Source: Stenotrophomonas maltophilia R551-3 (lineage in GTDB: Bacteria; Pseudomonadota; Gammaproteobacteria; Xanthomonadales; Xanthomonadaceae). Taken from it: a DNA stretch of 64,000 nucleotides. The notes beneath the pieces were generated by a model, which was given only the letters and a program-made list of their open reading frames with translations, did no database searches and was not told the origin of the DNA. This document shows, piece after piece, positions 19,103-27,064 of this stretch; position 1 is the first letter of the stretch; each line of letters starts with the position of its first letter. The DNA lies in contig NC_011071.1 of the NCBI RefSeq assembly GCF_000020665.1, positions 4,392,501 through 4,456,500 on the forward strand, written 5' to 3'. The position numbers were made by a program, and so were the translations under genes.

Positions 19103-19530
19103 GGCGCGGGCACTCCCAGGCGTTCCCACAGTACCGGCGGGCACTGGTACAACATTTCCTTGCTGGCCGCGTCCACCGCGACCTGGATGGTCATCGCACG
19201 GGTCAGCACCTGGCCGCTCTGCGCATCGATAATTTCGTACTCGATCTTCAGCCGGTTCTCCCATTCCACGATGCGCGCGATCACGCGCAGGGCCTGGTTG
19301 AACAGCAGTGGGCGCACATACTTCACCCGCGCATCGACCACCGGCCACAGGTAGCCCGATTCAAGCATCTGCGGGTAGTCGTAGTCGTAGCGCCCGAGCA
19401 GCGCGCAGCGCGCGATCTCGAAGTACTTGAAGTAGTTGCCATGCCAGACCACGTTCATCGGATCGCAGTCATGGAAGGCCGGGGTCAGCGCAATCTCGCC
19501 GACCCGTTCGATTGCTTCATTCACCGGCAT
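19099..19530 (-). CDS. apeK: Hot-dog thioesterase, ApeK (4HBT family)
   Basis: 143 aa. The sequence HDCDPMNVVWHGNYFKYFE matches the 4-hydroxybenzoyl-CoA thioesterase active-site region, including the conserved Asp and the HGNY turn. It may release or proof-read aryl- or polyenoyl-thioesters. GGGAG lies just before the ATG at 19530, which falls inside the end of the ammonia-lyase gene (14-base overlap); the 3' end overlaps apeL by 4 bases. Confidence 0.88.
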   Translation of the reverse strand: MPVNEAIERVGEIALTPAFHDCDPMNVVWHGNYFKYFEIARCALLGRYDYDYPQMLESGYLWPVVDARVKYVRPLLFNQALRVIARIVEWENRLKIEYEIIDAQSGQVLTRAMTIQVAVDAASKEMLYQCPPVLWERLGVPAP

Positions 19531-21067
19531 ACAGCTCCCAACGTTGCGCGCGGATCTCCACCAGCAGCTCCCGCAGTTCGCGATCCAGCGCGCGGTCTTC
19601 TTCAACCAGGGCGATGCGCTGCCCCAGGTCGGCGTACATGTCGGCCAGACTGCCATGCAGCTGCGCGTTCAGGCCAACCCGTTCGCGCAGCGCCAAGCCC
19701 TGGCGGGCAGCGACCAGCATCGCGGCCACAACCTGTTCAGTCAGCTCGATCACGCGCAGGCAATCGCGCGCGGCAATGGTGCCCATGCTGACCTTGTCCT
19801 GGTTGTGGCATTCGGTGGAACGCGAGAACACGCTGGCCGGCATGGTCTGCTTCAACGCTTCGGCGGTCCAGGCCGAAACGCTGATCTGCAGCGCCTTCAG
19901 GCCATGGTTGATGGCTGCGCGCGGGCCGGTGGCCGCCGACAGGTTGGCCGGCAGGCCATGGTTGTAGCGGGCGTCGACCACCAGCGCCAGCTGCCGGTCG
20001 AGCAGATCGGCGACGTTGGCCACGGTGTTCTTCAGGGTGTCCATCGCCAGCGCGATGTGGCCGCCGTAGAAGTGGCCGCCGTGCAGGATGCGCTCGCCAT
20101 CGGCGTCGATCAGCGGGTTGTCGTTGGCGCTGTTCAGCTCGGTTTCGATCAGCTGGCGCAGGAACGGCAGGCTGTCTTCCAGCACGCCGATCACATGCGG
20201 CGCGCAGCGCAGCGAGTAGCGGTCCTGCAGGCGCTGTTCATTGCGCGGCGGACGCTCGCTGTGCAGGTCGCTGCGCAGGCGCGCGGCGATGCGGCCCTGG
20301 CCCGGGTGCGGCTTGGCGGCGAACAGGGTTTCGTCGAAGTGATGCGCGTTGCCGTCGCTGGCCAGCACGTTGAACGCAGTCAGCCGCGTGGCCATGCGCG
20401 CAAGGTAATCGGCGCGCTGCCAGGCCAGGCATGCCAGGCCGGTCATCACCGCGGTGCCGTTCATGATCGCCAGGCCTTCCTTCGGTCGCAGCTTCAGCGG
20501 GGTCATGCCGATCTTCGCCAGCACATCCGCCGCCGGCTGCACGCGGCCGTCGTGCAGCACCTCGCGCTCGCCGCACAGCACAGCGGCCACGTACGACAGC
20601 GGGGTCAGGTCGCCACTGGCACCGACCGAGCCTTCGGCCGGAATCATCGGCAGTACATCGTGCTGCAGCAGCGTGGCCAGGCCTTCCAGCAGCGGCACAC
20701 TGACACCGGACATGCCGCGCACCAGCGACGCCAGGCGCGCGGCCAGTACCGCACGGGTCTCGACCGGGTCCAGGTAACGGCCCAGGCCACAGCCGTGGTA
20801 GGTGTACAGGTGGTGCGGCAGCTCAGCCACCAGCGCCGGCGGGATGTTCACCGTGCACGAGTCACCGTAGCCGGTGGTCACGCCATAGATCACACCGTCC
20901 TCGCGCAGCAGGCGGTCGAGGAAGTCGGCACCGCGCTGGATGTGCGCGCGGAACACCGGCGCGTCGCTCAGGGCGGCGTCGCACTGGCGCTGGGCCAGGG
21001 CAACCACGTCTTCAATGGTCAACGGTGCATCGCCAAAGCGGCACACGGGTACGGCGTCAGTCGTCAT
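19517..21067 (-). CDS. Aromatic amino acid ammonia-lyase (HAL/TAL/PAL family)
   Basis: 516 aa. The self-forming MIO cofactor triad is A150-S151-G152 in VGASGDLTPLSY, and the catalytic Tyr is Y61 in YGVTTGYG. These enzymes remove ammonia from aromatic amino acids to give trans-cinnamate-type acids. In this cluster the product would be 4-coumarate or a related aryl acid used as polyene starter. The substrate-selecting pair reads Y90-H91, which is neither the His-Leu of classical tyrosine lyases nor the Ser-His of histidine lyases, so specificity is open. The gene lies between the acyltransferase and apeK with 11- and 14-base overlaps. A housekeeping hutH is unlikely: no other hut genes are near. 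Confidence 0.88.
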   Translation of the reverse strand: MTTDAVPVCRFGDAPLTIEDVVALAQRQCDAALSDAPVFRAHIQRGADFLDRLLREDGVIYGVTTGYGDSCTVNIPPALVAELPHHLYTYHGCGLGRYLDPVETRAVLAARLASLVRGMSGVSVPLLEGLATLLQHDVLPMIPAEGSVGASGDLTPLSYVAAVLCGEREVLHDGRVQPAADVLAKIGMTPLKLRPKEGLAIMNGTAVMTGLACLAWQRADYLARMATRLTAFNVLASDGNAHHFDETLFAAKPHPGQGRIAARLRSDLHSERPPRNEQRLQDRYSLRCAPHVIGVLEDSLPFLRQLIETELNSANDNPLIDADGERILHGGHFYGGHIALAMDTLKNTVANVADLLDRQLALVVDARYNHGLPANLSAATGPRAAINHGLKALQISVSAWTAEALKQTMPASVFSRSTECHNQDKVSMGTIAARDCLRVIELTEQVVAAMLVAARQGLALRERVGLNAQLHGSLADMYADLGQRIALVEEDRALDRELRELLVEIRAQRWELYAGE

Positions 21068-21998
21068 GCGGAGCCTGATCCCAGAAGGGGAAGAAATTGA
21101 ACCAGTCCAACGGGGACTGGATGACCTGGAGTTCCAGCCAGCGCGCGAAGCGCTGTGCCTGTTCGGCCAGCGCGGCGTCGCGCGAGCCACGCGGCAGCAC
21201 GATGCGGTCGGCGAACTGTTCAAATGCCACGCGATAGCCCTCGCCCTGGTGCAGGCAGGCCATCGTGTAGACCGGGCAGCCCAGCGCGGCAGCGAGCACG
21301 TAGGCGCCGATCGGGAACGGCGCGCGGTGGCCAAGGAAATCGGCGGTGACGCTGCGGCCGCCCTGCACCGGCGTGCGGTCGCCGACGATAGCGACGAAGC
21401 CACCGGCCGCCACGCGCTCGGCCAGCATCATTGCCGTGGCCGGGCCCATTTCGGTTACCTGCACCAGCTCCACCGCCGCCAGCGGGTCCAGCCGCTGCAG
21501 CAGGCGGTTGAAGCGCTGTGCATGCGCGGTGTGCACCAGCACGGTGATGCGGAAACCCGGCACCTGTTCGGCCAGCACCTGGCACAGTTCCAGGCAGCCG
21601 ATGTGCGCGGTGAGGATCAGCCCGCCTTCGCGGCGCGCGATCTTCTCCAGCACCAGGTCGCGATGCAGATGGATGCGTTCGGCCGGATAGCGCCCGCCCA
21701 GGCCGAGGATCTTGTCCAGCATCGTGTCGGCGAAGGCGAAGAAGTGGCGCAGGCTGTCGCGCCGGGTCGGCGCACGGCCCAGCACGCCGCTGTGCGCCTG
21801 CAGCCGCTGCAGGTACTGCATCGAGGCCTGGCGACCGACACGGTTGCCCAGCCAATGGCAGGCCACCACCGGCCACACGCACAGGCGGAATGGCCAGCGC
21901 CCGAACCAGCGGTGCACCCAGCACAGGAACAGCACGCCGGCCACCGAGGTGGATTCGCCGATGTCGGCCCAGTGCGGGGCACCCTGCGCGGCCGCCAT
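21057..21998 (-). CDS. LpxL-like acyltransferase (C-terminal half of ApeJ in other loci)
   Basis: 313 aa of the LPLAT/HtrB family. TAHIGCLELC gives the HX4E catalytic motif, and a hydrophobic helix near residue 25 (VAGVLFLCWV) anchors it to the inner membrane. It would transfer an acyl chain to the polyene-glycolipid. In E. coli-type loci this domain is fused behind a GT2 domain in ApeJ; here the glycosyltransferase is a separate gene ending one base before this ATG. The start at 21998 is chosen over an upstream in-frame option that would run inside the GT2 gene. Confidence 0.86.
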   Translation of the reverse strand: MAAAQGAPHWADIGESTSVAGVLFLCWVHRWFGRWPFRLCVWPVVACHWLGNRVGRQASMQYLQRLQAHSGVLGRAPTRRDSLRHFFAFADTMLDKILGLGGRYPAERIHLHRDLVLEKIARREGGLILTAHIGCLELCQVLAEQVPGFRITVLVHTAHAQRFNRLLQRLDPLAAVELVQVTEMGPATAMMLAERVAAGGFVAIVGDRTPVQGGRSVTADFLGHRAPFPIGAYVLAAALGCPVYTMACLHQGEGYRVAFEQFADRIVLPRGSRDAALAEQAQRFARWLELQVIQSPLDWFNFFPFWDQAPHDD

Positions 21999-21999
21999 C

Positions 22000-22770
22000 T
22001 CAGTGCTGTCCCCGCAGGCGGCGCCACAGCAGGCGCGGTGCGCGCCAGAGCATGCCGAAGAACAGGCGGGTGTGCATGCGGCTGATGCGCACGTTGTCGC
22101 GCCACACATCGAAGTGCGACACGCCATCGGATGGATAGGTCACGCGCGTGGCCAGGTGCTCGACCGGCAGTTGCCGCCAGTACAGGCGCACCATCACTTC
22201 GGTATCGAAATCCATGCGCCGGCCGATGGTCTCTTCGCCGACCAGGCGCAGCACTGGCGGCAGTGGATACACGCGGAAGCCGCACATGGTGTCGCGCAGG
22301 TGCAGCGACAGCGTGTTGATCCAGACCCAGATGTGGGTGGCGTAGCGGCCGTACAAACGCGCCTTGGGAACGCTGGCGTCGTAGGCCGGAATGCCACAGA
22401 TCACCGCCTCGGGATGGGCGCGCGCCGCTTCGATGAAGCGTGGCAGGTCAGCGGTATCGTGCTGGCCGTCGGCATCGATCTGCAGCACGTGGCTGTAGCC
22501 ACGCGCGCCGGCTTCGGCGAAACCGGCCAGCATCGCCCCGCCCTTGCCCTGGTTGATGTCCAGGCGCAGCAGGTCGACGCCCTGGCGCTGTGCCAGCGAA
22601 CGCAGTGCTGCCGCGCACGCCTCATGCGAGCCATCGTCGACCAGCAGGCACGGCAGGCCGGCGGCCTGCACGCCGTCGACCACCGCCGCGATGGCATGCT
22701 CGTGGTCGTAGACGGGAATCACCACCAGTGGCGCGAACGCGGCACCGGCAACGGCCGGATCAGTCCGCAT
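22000..22770 (-). CDS. Family 2 glycosyltransferase (N-terminal half of ApeJ in other loci)
   Basis: 256 aa. A GT2 fold is shown by VVIPVYDHEHAI, DDGSH and the metal-binding LQIDADGQHD motif. It probably adds a sugar or sugar-phosphate that links the polyene to its lipid anchor. The ATG at 22770 overlaps the end of the fused ligase-dehydratase gene by 11 bases. The stop lies directly before the acyltransferase gene, so the two halves known as one ApeJ protein elsewhere remain adjacent and coupled. Confidence 0.86.
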   Translation of the reverse strand: MRTDPAVAGAAFAPLVVIPVYDHEHAIAAVVDGVQAAGLPCLLVDDGSHEACAAALRSLAQRQGVDLLRLDINQGKGGAMLAGFAEAGARGYSHVLQIDADGQHDTADLPRFIEAARAHPEAVICGIPAYDASVPKARLYGRYATHIWVWINTLSLHLRDTMCGFRVYPLPPVLRLVGEETIGRRMDFDTEVMVRLYWRQLPVEHLATRVTYPSDGVSHFDVWRDNVRISRMHTRLFFGMLWRAPRLLWRRLRGQH

Positions 22771-24445
22771 CGGCGAAGACCACCTTGCCGCTGGCATGCA
22801 CACCGTGGCTGGAGGTGTAACGGAAGGCCAGCACGCTGCGTGTGGCATCCCAGTCCAGCTGCAGGGTCAGCTCTTCACCCGGGCGGGCCACGTGCTGGAA
22901 CTTCACCGCATCCATGCGCAGGAATGCTGCCGGCATCGCGAACACCTGGCGGCCAAAACGCACCGCCCAGTCCAGCTGCGCCACGCCGGGGAGGATCGCC
23001 GCCTGCGGGAAGTGGCCCTGGAATGGTCGCAGCGCCGGGTCCAGAGTCATCCGCAGCGTGGCGCTGGCAGCATCACGGTGATCCCAGACCGGCACCGGCA
23101 TCAGCGGCTGGAACAGCGCTGCCAGTGCCGCCTGGGTGACCTTGCCCTGTGCGTTGATCGGCAACGCCGGCACCAGCCGCCAGCGGCGCGGTCGGGTGAC
23201 CGCGTCATGAGCCTGTGCCAGGCGTGCGCCAAGGCGCTGGCCCAGCGCGCGGCGCGCGGCCTCACCGCCCTCCAGCAGCGTCGGATCGGCCGGTACCACC
23301 ACCGCGGCCAGCTGCTCGCGCTGCCCGGGCAGCACCAGCACGCGCACGTCATCCACTTCGGCGTCTTCGCGCAGCGCACGTTCCAGCGCATCCAGTGAAA
23401 CGCGGCGTTCTTCGATCTTGACGATGCGGTCGGCGCGGCCCAGCAGGCGGAAGCGGCCATCGGCCAACGCTTCAACGCGGTCCTGGGTACGCCACCAATC
23501 CGGGGTTTCCAGATGTGCGGAGGCCACCGCCAGGCAGCCCTCCTCAATGCGCCACTGCACGCCGGGCAGCGGCTGCCACGGCGGCAGGTCGGTGTCCCAG
23601 CGGCGCCAGGCGATGCCGCCGGTCTCGCTGCTGCCATAGACCTCGGTCGGGGCCACGCCCAGCCACTGACGCACCTGGCGTGCGGCTTCTTCCGGCAGCG
23701 GGCCGCCAGAGGAGAACACCGCACGCAGGCGGCCATGCAGGCTGGCCCAGTCAAGCTGCTCGGGCAGGCGCTTGAGGTGGGCAGGGGTCGCGACCAGCAC
23801 CGTGTCGGTACCGGCCAGCGCGCCCACCAGGTCCTCATGGAAGAACCGGCGTGGATGGATCAGGCGGCCGGCGGCCAGCGGCCACAGCACGCGGAACAGC
23901 AGGCCATAGATGTGCTGGTGGGACACCGTGCCATGCACCTGCACGCCTTCCAGCTGCGTGCCGAACGCAGCCTGCAGTGCGTCCACCTCGCGCGTCAGCT
24001 GGTCCATGCGCTTGTTGATCGCACTGGGCTGTCCGGTGCTGCCGGAGGTGAACACGCACAGCTCGCAGGCGCGCTCGTCCAGCGCCTGAAGACCCTCGTC
24101 CGATGTGGCGCCCAGCGCCGCCAGCGGGCGGTAATCGGCGGACACGTCGCCTGCGAAACCACTCACCTGCGGCTGCAGCGCCTGCAGCGTGGCCGGCAGG
24201 TTGTCGGCGGCCAGGAACACCCGCTTGCCGGCATGCCAGGCACCGAACAACGCAGCGGCAAAGGCCACCGCATCATCGAAATACAAGGCCCAGTCACGGC
24301 CTTCGGCCGCCGCAAACGCGGCGCGCCAGGCCAGTACGCGCTGGCGGAAGCAGGCGTGGTCGATCACCTCGCCATCGCAGACGCCAACGCTTCGATGCGG
24401 CCGCGCCTCCAGCAGCAGCCGGTCCAGAGCAATCCACTCAGCCAT
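22760..24445 (-). CDS. apeH: Fused aryl-CoA/ACP ligase and dehydratase (ApeH-ApeI)
   Basis: 561 aa. Residues 1 to about 440 form an adenylate-forming ligase: P-loop FTSGSTGQPSAINK (132-145), YGSSETGG, the hinge region RADRIVKIEERRVSLDALE and the terminal lysine in NAQGKVT. Residues about 450-561 are a hot-dog dehydratase with GHFPQAAILPGVAQLDW, giving His478 and Asp492 as a FabA-like dyad. In E. coli and Xenorhabdus these are two proteins: ApeH loads the aryl starter on an ACP, and ApeI dehydrates with ApeP. The joined frame is continuous with no stop or frame slip. It starts 8 bases inside apeG's 3' end. Confidence 0.88.
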   Translation of the reverse strand: MAEWIALDRLLLEARPHRSVGVCDGEVIDHACFRQRVLAWRAAFAAAEGRDWALYFDDAVAFAAALFGAWHAGKRVFLAADNLPATLQALQPQVSGFAGDVSADYRPLAALGATSDEGLQALDERACELCVFTSGSTGQPSAINKRMDQLTREVDALQAAFGTQLEGVQVHGTVSHQHIYGLLFRVLWPLAAGRLIHPRRFFHEDLVGALAGTDTVLVATPAHLKRLPEQLDWASLHGRLRAVFSSGGPLPEEAARQVRQWLGVAPTEVYGSSETGGIAWRRWDTDLPPWQPLPGVQWRIEEGCLAVASAHLETPDWWRTQDRVEALADGRFRLLGRADRIVKIEERRVSLDALERALREDAEVDDVRVLVLPGQREQLAAVVVPADPTLLEGGEAARRALGQRLGARLAQAHDAVTRPRRWRLVPALPINAQGKVTQAALAALFQPLMPVPVWDHRDAASATLRMTLDPALRPFQGHFPQAAILPGVAQLDWAVRFGRQVFAMPAAFLRMDAVKFQHVARPGEELTLQLDWDATRSVLAFRYTSSHGVHASGKVVFADAD

Positions 24446-24989
24446 GCGCGTGCGCCGCCTTCACCCGCCGCCGCACCAGCCACTCACCTGCGAACAACAC
24501 GCCCATCATCACGTACGCCAACAATCCGTTGTAGAGCATCCAGACCCGGTCCGACGCGTACAGCGCGGTCAGCAGGGCCAGGCTGCCGTTGAGAACGAAG
24601 AAGCCGCACCACACCTGGGTGACGCGGCGGGTATAGGCCACCGCGAACGGGGGCAGGTCCGGTTCCTGCAGCCGAGCCAGGCGTTCCACCAGCGGCGGGC
24701 CGAAACGCAGGCTGGTGCCGAATACCGCCAGCATCACTGCGTTGACCAGCGCCGGGTACAGCTTCAGCGGCAGGGCCTGGTTGAGCACGGTGGCCAGCAC
24801 CGCCAGCAGGCCGGTGCCGGCTGCCGCGGCCCACCACAGCGGCTGGCGCGTACTCAGCGCGCGCAGCAGGGCCAGGGTGAACAGCAGCAGCGACAGCCAG
24901 CGTGGCTCGAAGCGGCCCATCGCCAGGTACACCAGCACCGGGTAGGCCAGCGAGATCGCAGCCACCACGACCGTGCGTGCGCGTGCCAT
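24438..24989 (-). CDS. apeG: COG4648-type membrane protein, ApeG
   Basis: 183 aa, mostly hydrophobic with about five or six helices (for example TVVVAAISLAYPVLVYLAM, GLLAYVMMGVLFAGEWLV). This small membrane protein recurs between the ACP and ligase genes in APE loci. No catalytic motif is visible and its function is not settled. The start at 24989 is the ATG just before the first helix; a longer frame overlapping apeF is disfavoured. The 3' end overlaps the apeH start by 8 bases. Confidence 0.8.
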   Translation of the reverse strand: MARARTVVVAAISLAYPVLVYLAMGRFEPRWLSLLLFTLALLRALSTRQPLWWAAAAGTGLLAVLATVLNQALPLKLYPALVNAVMLAVFGTSLRFGPPLVERLARLQEPDLPPFAVAYTRRVTQVWCGFFVLNGSLALLTALYASDRVWMLYNGLLAYVMMGVLFAGEWLVRRRVKAAHAHG

Positions 24990-25011
24990 GGTGGAGCCGC
25001 CGGCGCTGCGG

Positions 25012-25269
25012 TCAGGCTGCTGCCTGGTCCGGCAGCAGCCTGTGCACCACATCGACGATGTCCTGCACGGTACGCACGGCCTTGAACGCTTCCGGCTGCA
25101 GGTTGCGGCCGAGCAGCGGCTTGAGCTGCACGATCAGGTCGACCGCGTCGATGCTGTCGATGTCCAGGTCGTCGTACAGGCGGGCCTCCGGGGTGATCCG
25201 GGCGGTTTCGATCTCGAAGCTGTCGGTCAGGATGCTGACGATGCGTTCGAACAGTTCATTCTTGGTCAT
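25012..25269 (-). CDS. apeF: Acyl carrier protein, ApeF
   Basis: 85 aa. The phosphopantetheine attachment serine lies in DIDSIDAVDLI. The start at MTKNELFERI has AGGA upstream and gives a normal ACP length. It follows apeE after 17 bases. Paired ACPs are typical of APE systems, where one is thought to carry the starter or the growing chain; which is which cannot be told here. Confidence 0.9.
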   Translation of the reverse strand: MTKNELFERIVSILTDSFEIETARITPEARLYDDLDIDSIDAVDLIVQLKPLLGRNLQPEAFKAVRTVQDIVDVVHRLLPDQAAA

Positions 25270-25286
25270 GGCAGGTCCTGGCACCG

Positions 25287-25544
25287 TTACGACTGGCGGG
25301 CGGCGACGAACTCGCCGAGCGCGCGCACGCTGGAGAAATGGCGACGGGTTTCTTCCGAATCGGCCGAGAGGCTCACACCGTACTTCTTCTGCAGCGCCAG
25401 GCCCAGCTCCAGCGCGTCGATCGAATCCAGGCCGAGACCCTCGACGAACAGTGGGGCGGTCGGATCGATGTCCTCCGGCGTGATGTCCTCCAGCGAAAGG
25501 GAGGAAATGATCAATTCCTTGATCTCGTGCTCAAGTGCTTGCAC
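25287..25544 (-). CDS. apeE: Acyl carrier protein, ApeE
   Basis: 85 aa if translation begins at the GTG at 25542-25544, which has GGAG nine bases upstream and gives a standard ACP. The in-frame ATG far upstream lies inside apeD and would add about 54 unrelated residues. The carrier motif is GLDSIDALEL. The start lies inside the end of apeD, so the two are translationally coupled. Confidence 0.88.
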   Translation of the reverse strand: MQALEHEIKELIISSLSLEDITPEDIDPTAPLFVEGLGLDSIDALELGLALQKKYGVSLSADSEETRRHFSSVRALGEFVAARQS

Positions 25545-26328
25545 GGTTCGGATCTCCAGACAGGTCGAAATAACGAGAAAGGTGCTCGGTGACGCGACGG
25601 GCTGCCAAGGCATCCCCCCTTGGCGAGTCGTCTTCGGCCAGAAATGGCGCGATCGGGATATCTTCGCCGATCTGCAGCCGAACGTGAAAGCGACGTGAGG
25701 GGACACGATACCACTTCTGCCCCTTGGTCAGCGTTGGCGGGCTGCAGGTGATCCGCACCGGGGTGACGTCCAGGCGGCCCCGCACGGCGATGTTGGCGGC
25801 CCCGCGCTGCAGCCGTGGTGGCTGCCCTGGCACGCTGCGGGTGCCCTCCGGGAAGATGACCAGGGTGCCGCCGGCATGCACCGCGGCCACGCAGTCATCG
25901 ACCAGGCCGGCGCCGTCGTCATTGGAGATGTAGCCGGCGGCCCGTACCGGACCGCGCATGAACGGGTTGCAGGCCACGGCCCGCTTGACCACGCAGTCGG
26001 CGTTGGGCAGCAGCGAGATCAGGCAGACCACGTCGATCAGGGTCGGGTGGTTGGCCAGCACCAGCAGGCCGTCGCGCTGCAGGCGTTCACCGCCCTCGAT
26101 CTCGTAGGTCATCACCCCCAGCCCGCGCATCAGCCGCAGATGGCTGGCGAAGGCGGCCTGGACCACGCGGCGGGCCCGGCGGCGGCGGACCACCGGGTCG
26201 CGCATCAGCAGCAGCACCGGCATCACCAGCACGCCCAGCAGCAGGCCGCCGAGGCCAAATGCGACAAAGCTCAGGCCGGTGCCAAACACCCGCCAGGCAT
26301 GGTCGAGGCGGCGCAGCAGCTCAGCCAC
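25531..26328 (-). CDS. apeD: 1-acylglycerol-3-phosphate-like acyltransferase, ApeD
   Basis: 265 aa. PlsC-type motifs NHPTLID (HX4D) and FPEGTRS are present, with N-terminal hydrophobic helices (GLGGLLLGVLVMPVLLLM). It is an inner-membrane acyltransferase probably involved in attaching fatty acyl or polyene groups to the lipid part. The GTG at 26326-26328 is chosen: GGAG lies five bases upstream and it falls inside the apeC stop region, whereas the longer ATG frame adds residues with no family resemblance. Confidence 0.87.
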   Translation of the reverse strand: MAELLRRLDHAWRVFGTGLSFVAFGLGGLLLGVLVMPVLLLMRDPVVRRRRARRVVQAAFASHLRLMRGLGVMTYEIEGGERLQRDGLLVLANHPTLIDVVCLISLLPNADCVVKRAVACNPFMRGPVRAAGYISNDDGAGLVDDCVAAVHAGGTLVIFPEGTRSVPGQPPRLQRGAANIAVRGRLDVTPVRITCSPPTLTKGQKWYRVPSRRFHVRLQIGEDIPIAPFLAEDDSPRGDALAARRVTEHLSRYFDLSGDPNRAST

Positions 26329-27064
26329 GGCGGCTCCAGCGCCAGCGCTGGCCGTGGGCCACGTGTTCCAGCGCCGGCGCGCCGGACAACAGGAACCGGT
26401 GCAGGTCCAGCGCATGCGGCAGCAGGCCGGGCGCAGTGCTGGCCTGGGCGTCGGCCTGCTGCCACTGCAGCGACAGCGTCGGTCGGCCCTCTGCCGGGGC
26501 GGTCAGGCGCCAGCACCAGGCAAAGAACGGGTCGGGTTCGTCGGCGAACGTCGCGTAAATTTCCGGAAGTGGCGACTCATAGACCACCACCCGCACCTCG
26601 CGGGCACCGTCGGCCAGCAGGCCGACGGCCTCCAGGCAGGCCGTCTCCACGGTGGCCTGGCCCGCCGCCAGCGCCAGGTAGTTGCCGCGGTGGCCGCGGG
26701 CGATCGAGTACAGCGCCGCGATCGCGTTGTGCACAGACAGACCGAATCCGGTCGGCGACAACGGCTCGTCGGCGGCCAACGCACCCAACAGGTCCATCGA
26801 GCGGGCGACATCGCCGTGGCGGCTGGCGAACACCAGCGGCACGTCACTGTCGGCGCCCTGCCCGTCCTCGCACCAGCACGCGGCCTGGATCGCCATCCGG
26901 CCCAGCCGCTCGATGCGGCGGCGCTGCATCGCCGGCACTTCGGCCAGCGCCGGCGTGTCCGCGCCATGCGGCAGGTACGGCGCATCGGCCCAGCCCAGCC
27001 ACTGGCTACGCTCACTCAGGCCGGGCGCCCAGGCAGCCCAGTCGACGATGGAGAATTCGATCAT
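26321..27064 (-). CDS. apeC: Beta-ketoacyl synthase chain-length factor, ApeC
   Basis: 247 aa, only the N-terminal thiolase-fold half of a ketosynthase. The nucleophile position holds Q136 (ALAAGQATVETA) instead of Cys, which is the hallmark of chain-length factors. In studied APE systems ApeC pairs with the ketosynthase ApeO and sets polyene length. It is the first gene of the operon, so the main promoter should lie in 27065-27240 upstream. No homologues of apeA or apeB precede it; the next gene is cydB, same strand, with a hairpin between. Confidence 0.88.
   Translation of the reverse strand: MIEFSIVDWAAWAPGLSERSQWLGWADAPYLPHGADTPALAEVPAMQRRRIERLGRMAIQAACWCEDGQGADSDVPLVFASRHGDVARSMDLLGALAADEPLSPTGFGLSVHNAIAALYSIARGHRGNYLALAAGQATVETACLEAVGLLADGAREVRVVVYESPLPEIYATFADEPDPFFAWCWRLTAPAEGRPTLSLQWQQADAQASTAPGLLPHALDLHRFLLSGAPALEHVAHGQRWRWSRRG

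Larger units (their letters stand above)
10175..27064 (-). other. Aryl polyene (APE) biosynthetic gene cluster
   Basis: Nineteen minus-strand genes follow one another from apeC (27064) to a small secreted protein (10175). Nearly all junctions overlap or abut, several as ATGA. The set contains a chain-length factor, two ketosynthases, two ACPs, a ketoreductase, two hot-dog dehydratase domains, an aryl ligase, an ammonia-lyase, a thioesterase, two acyltransferases, a glycosyltransferase, a LolA-like carrier, an MMPL exporter and a lipoprotein. That is the content of E. coli/Xenorhabdus APE and Xanthomonas xanthomonadin loci, whose products are membrane-bound yellow pigments that protect against reactive oxygen. 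Counterparts of apeA and of the apeB methyltransferase are absent; a halogenase-like flavoprotein is present. Confidence 0.93.

Noticed and set aside
19517..21067. Housekeeping histidase (hutH)
   Set aside because: No hut genes nearby, overlapping position in the APE operon, and a non-standard selectivity pair; an aryl starter role fits better.
10648..21403. Many long plus-strand frames opposite the APE operon
   Set aside because: All mirror coding minus-strand genes with clear motifs and overlapping starts; none has a recognisable domain.
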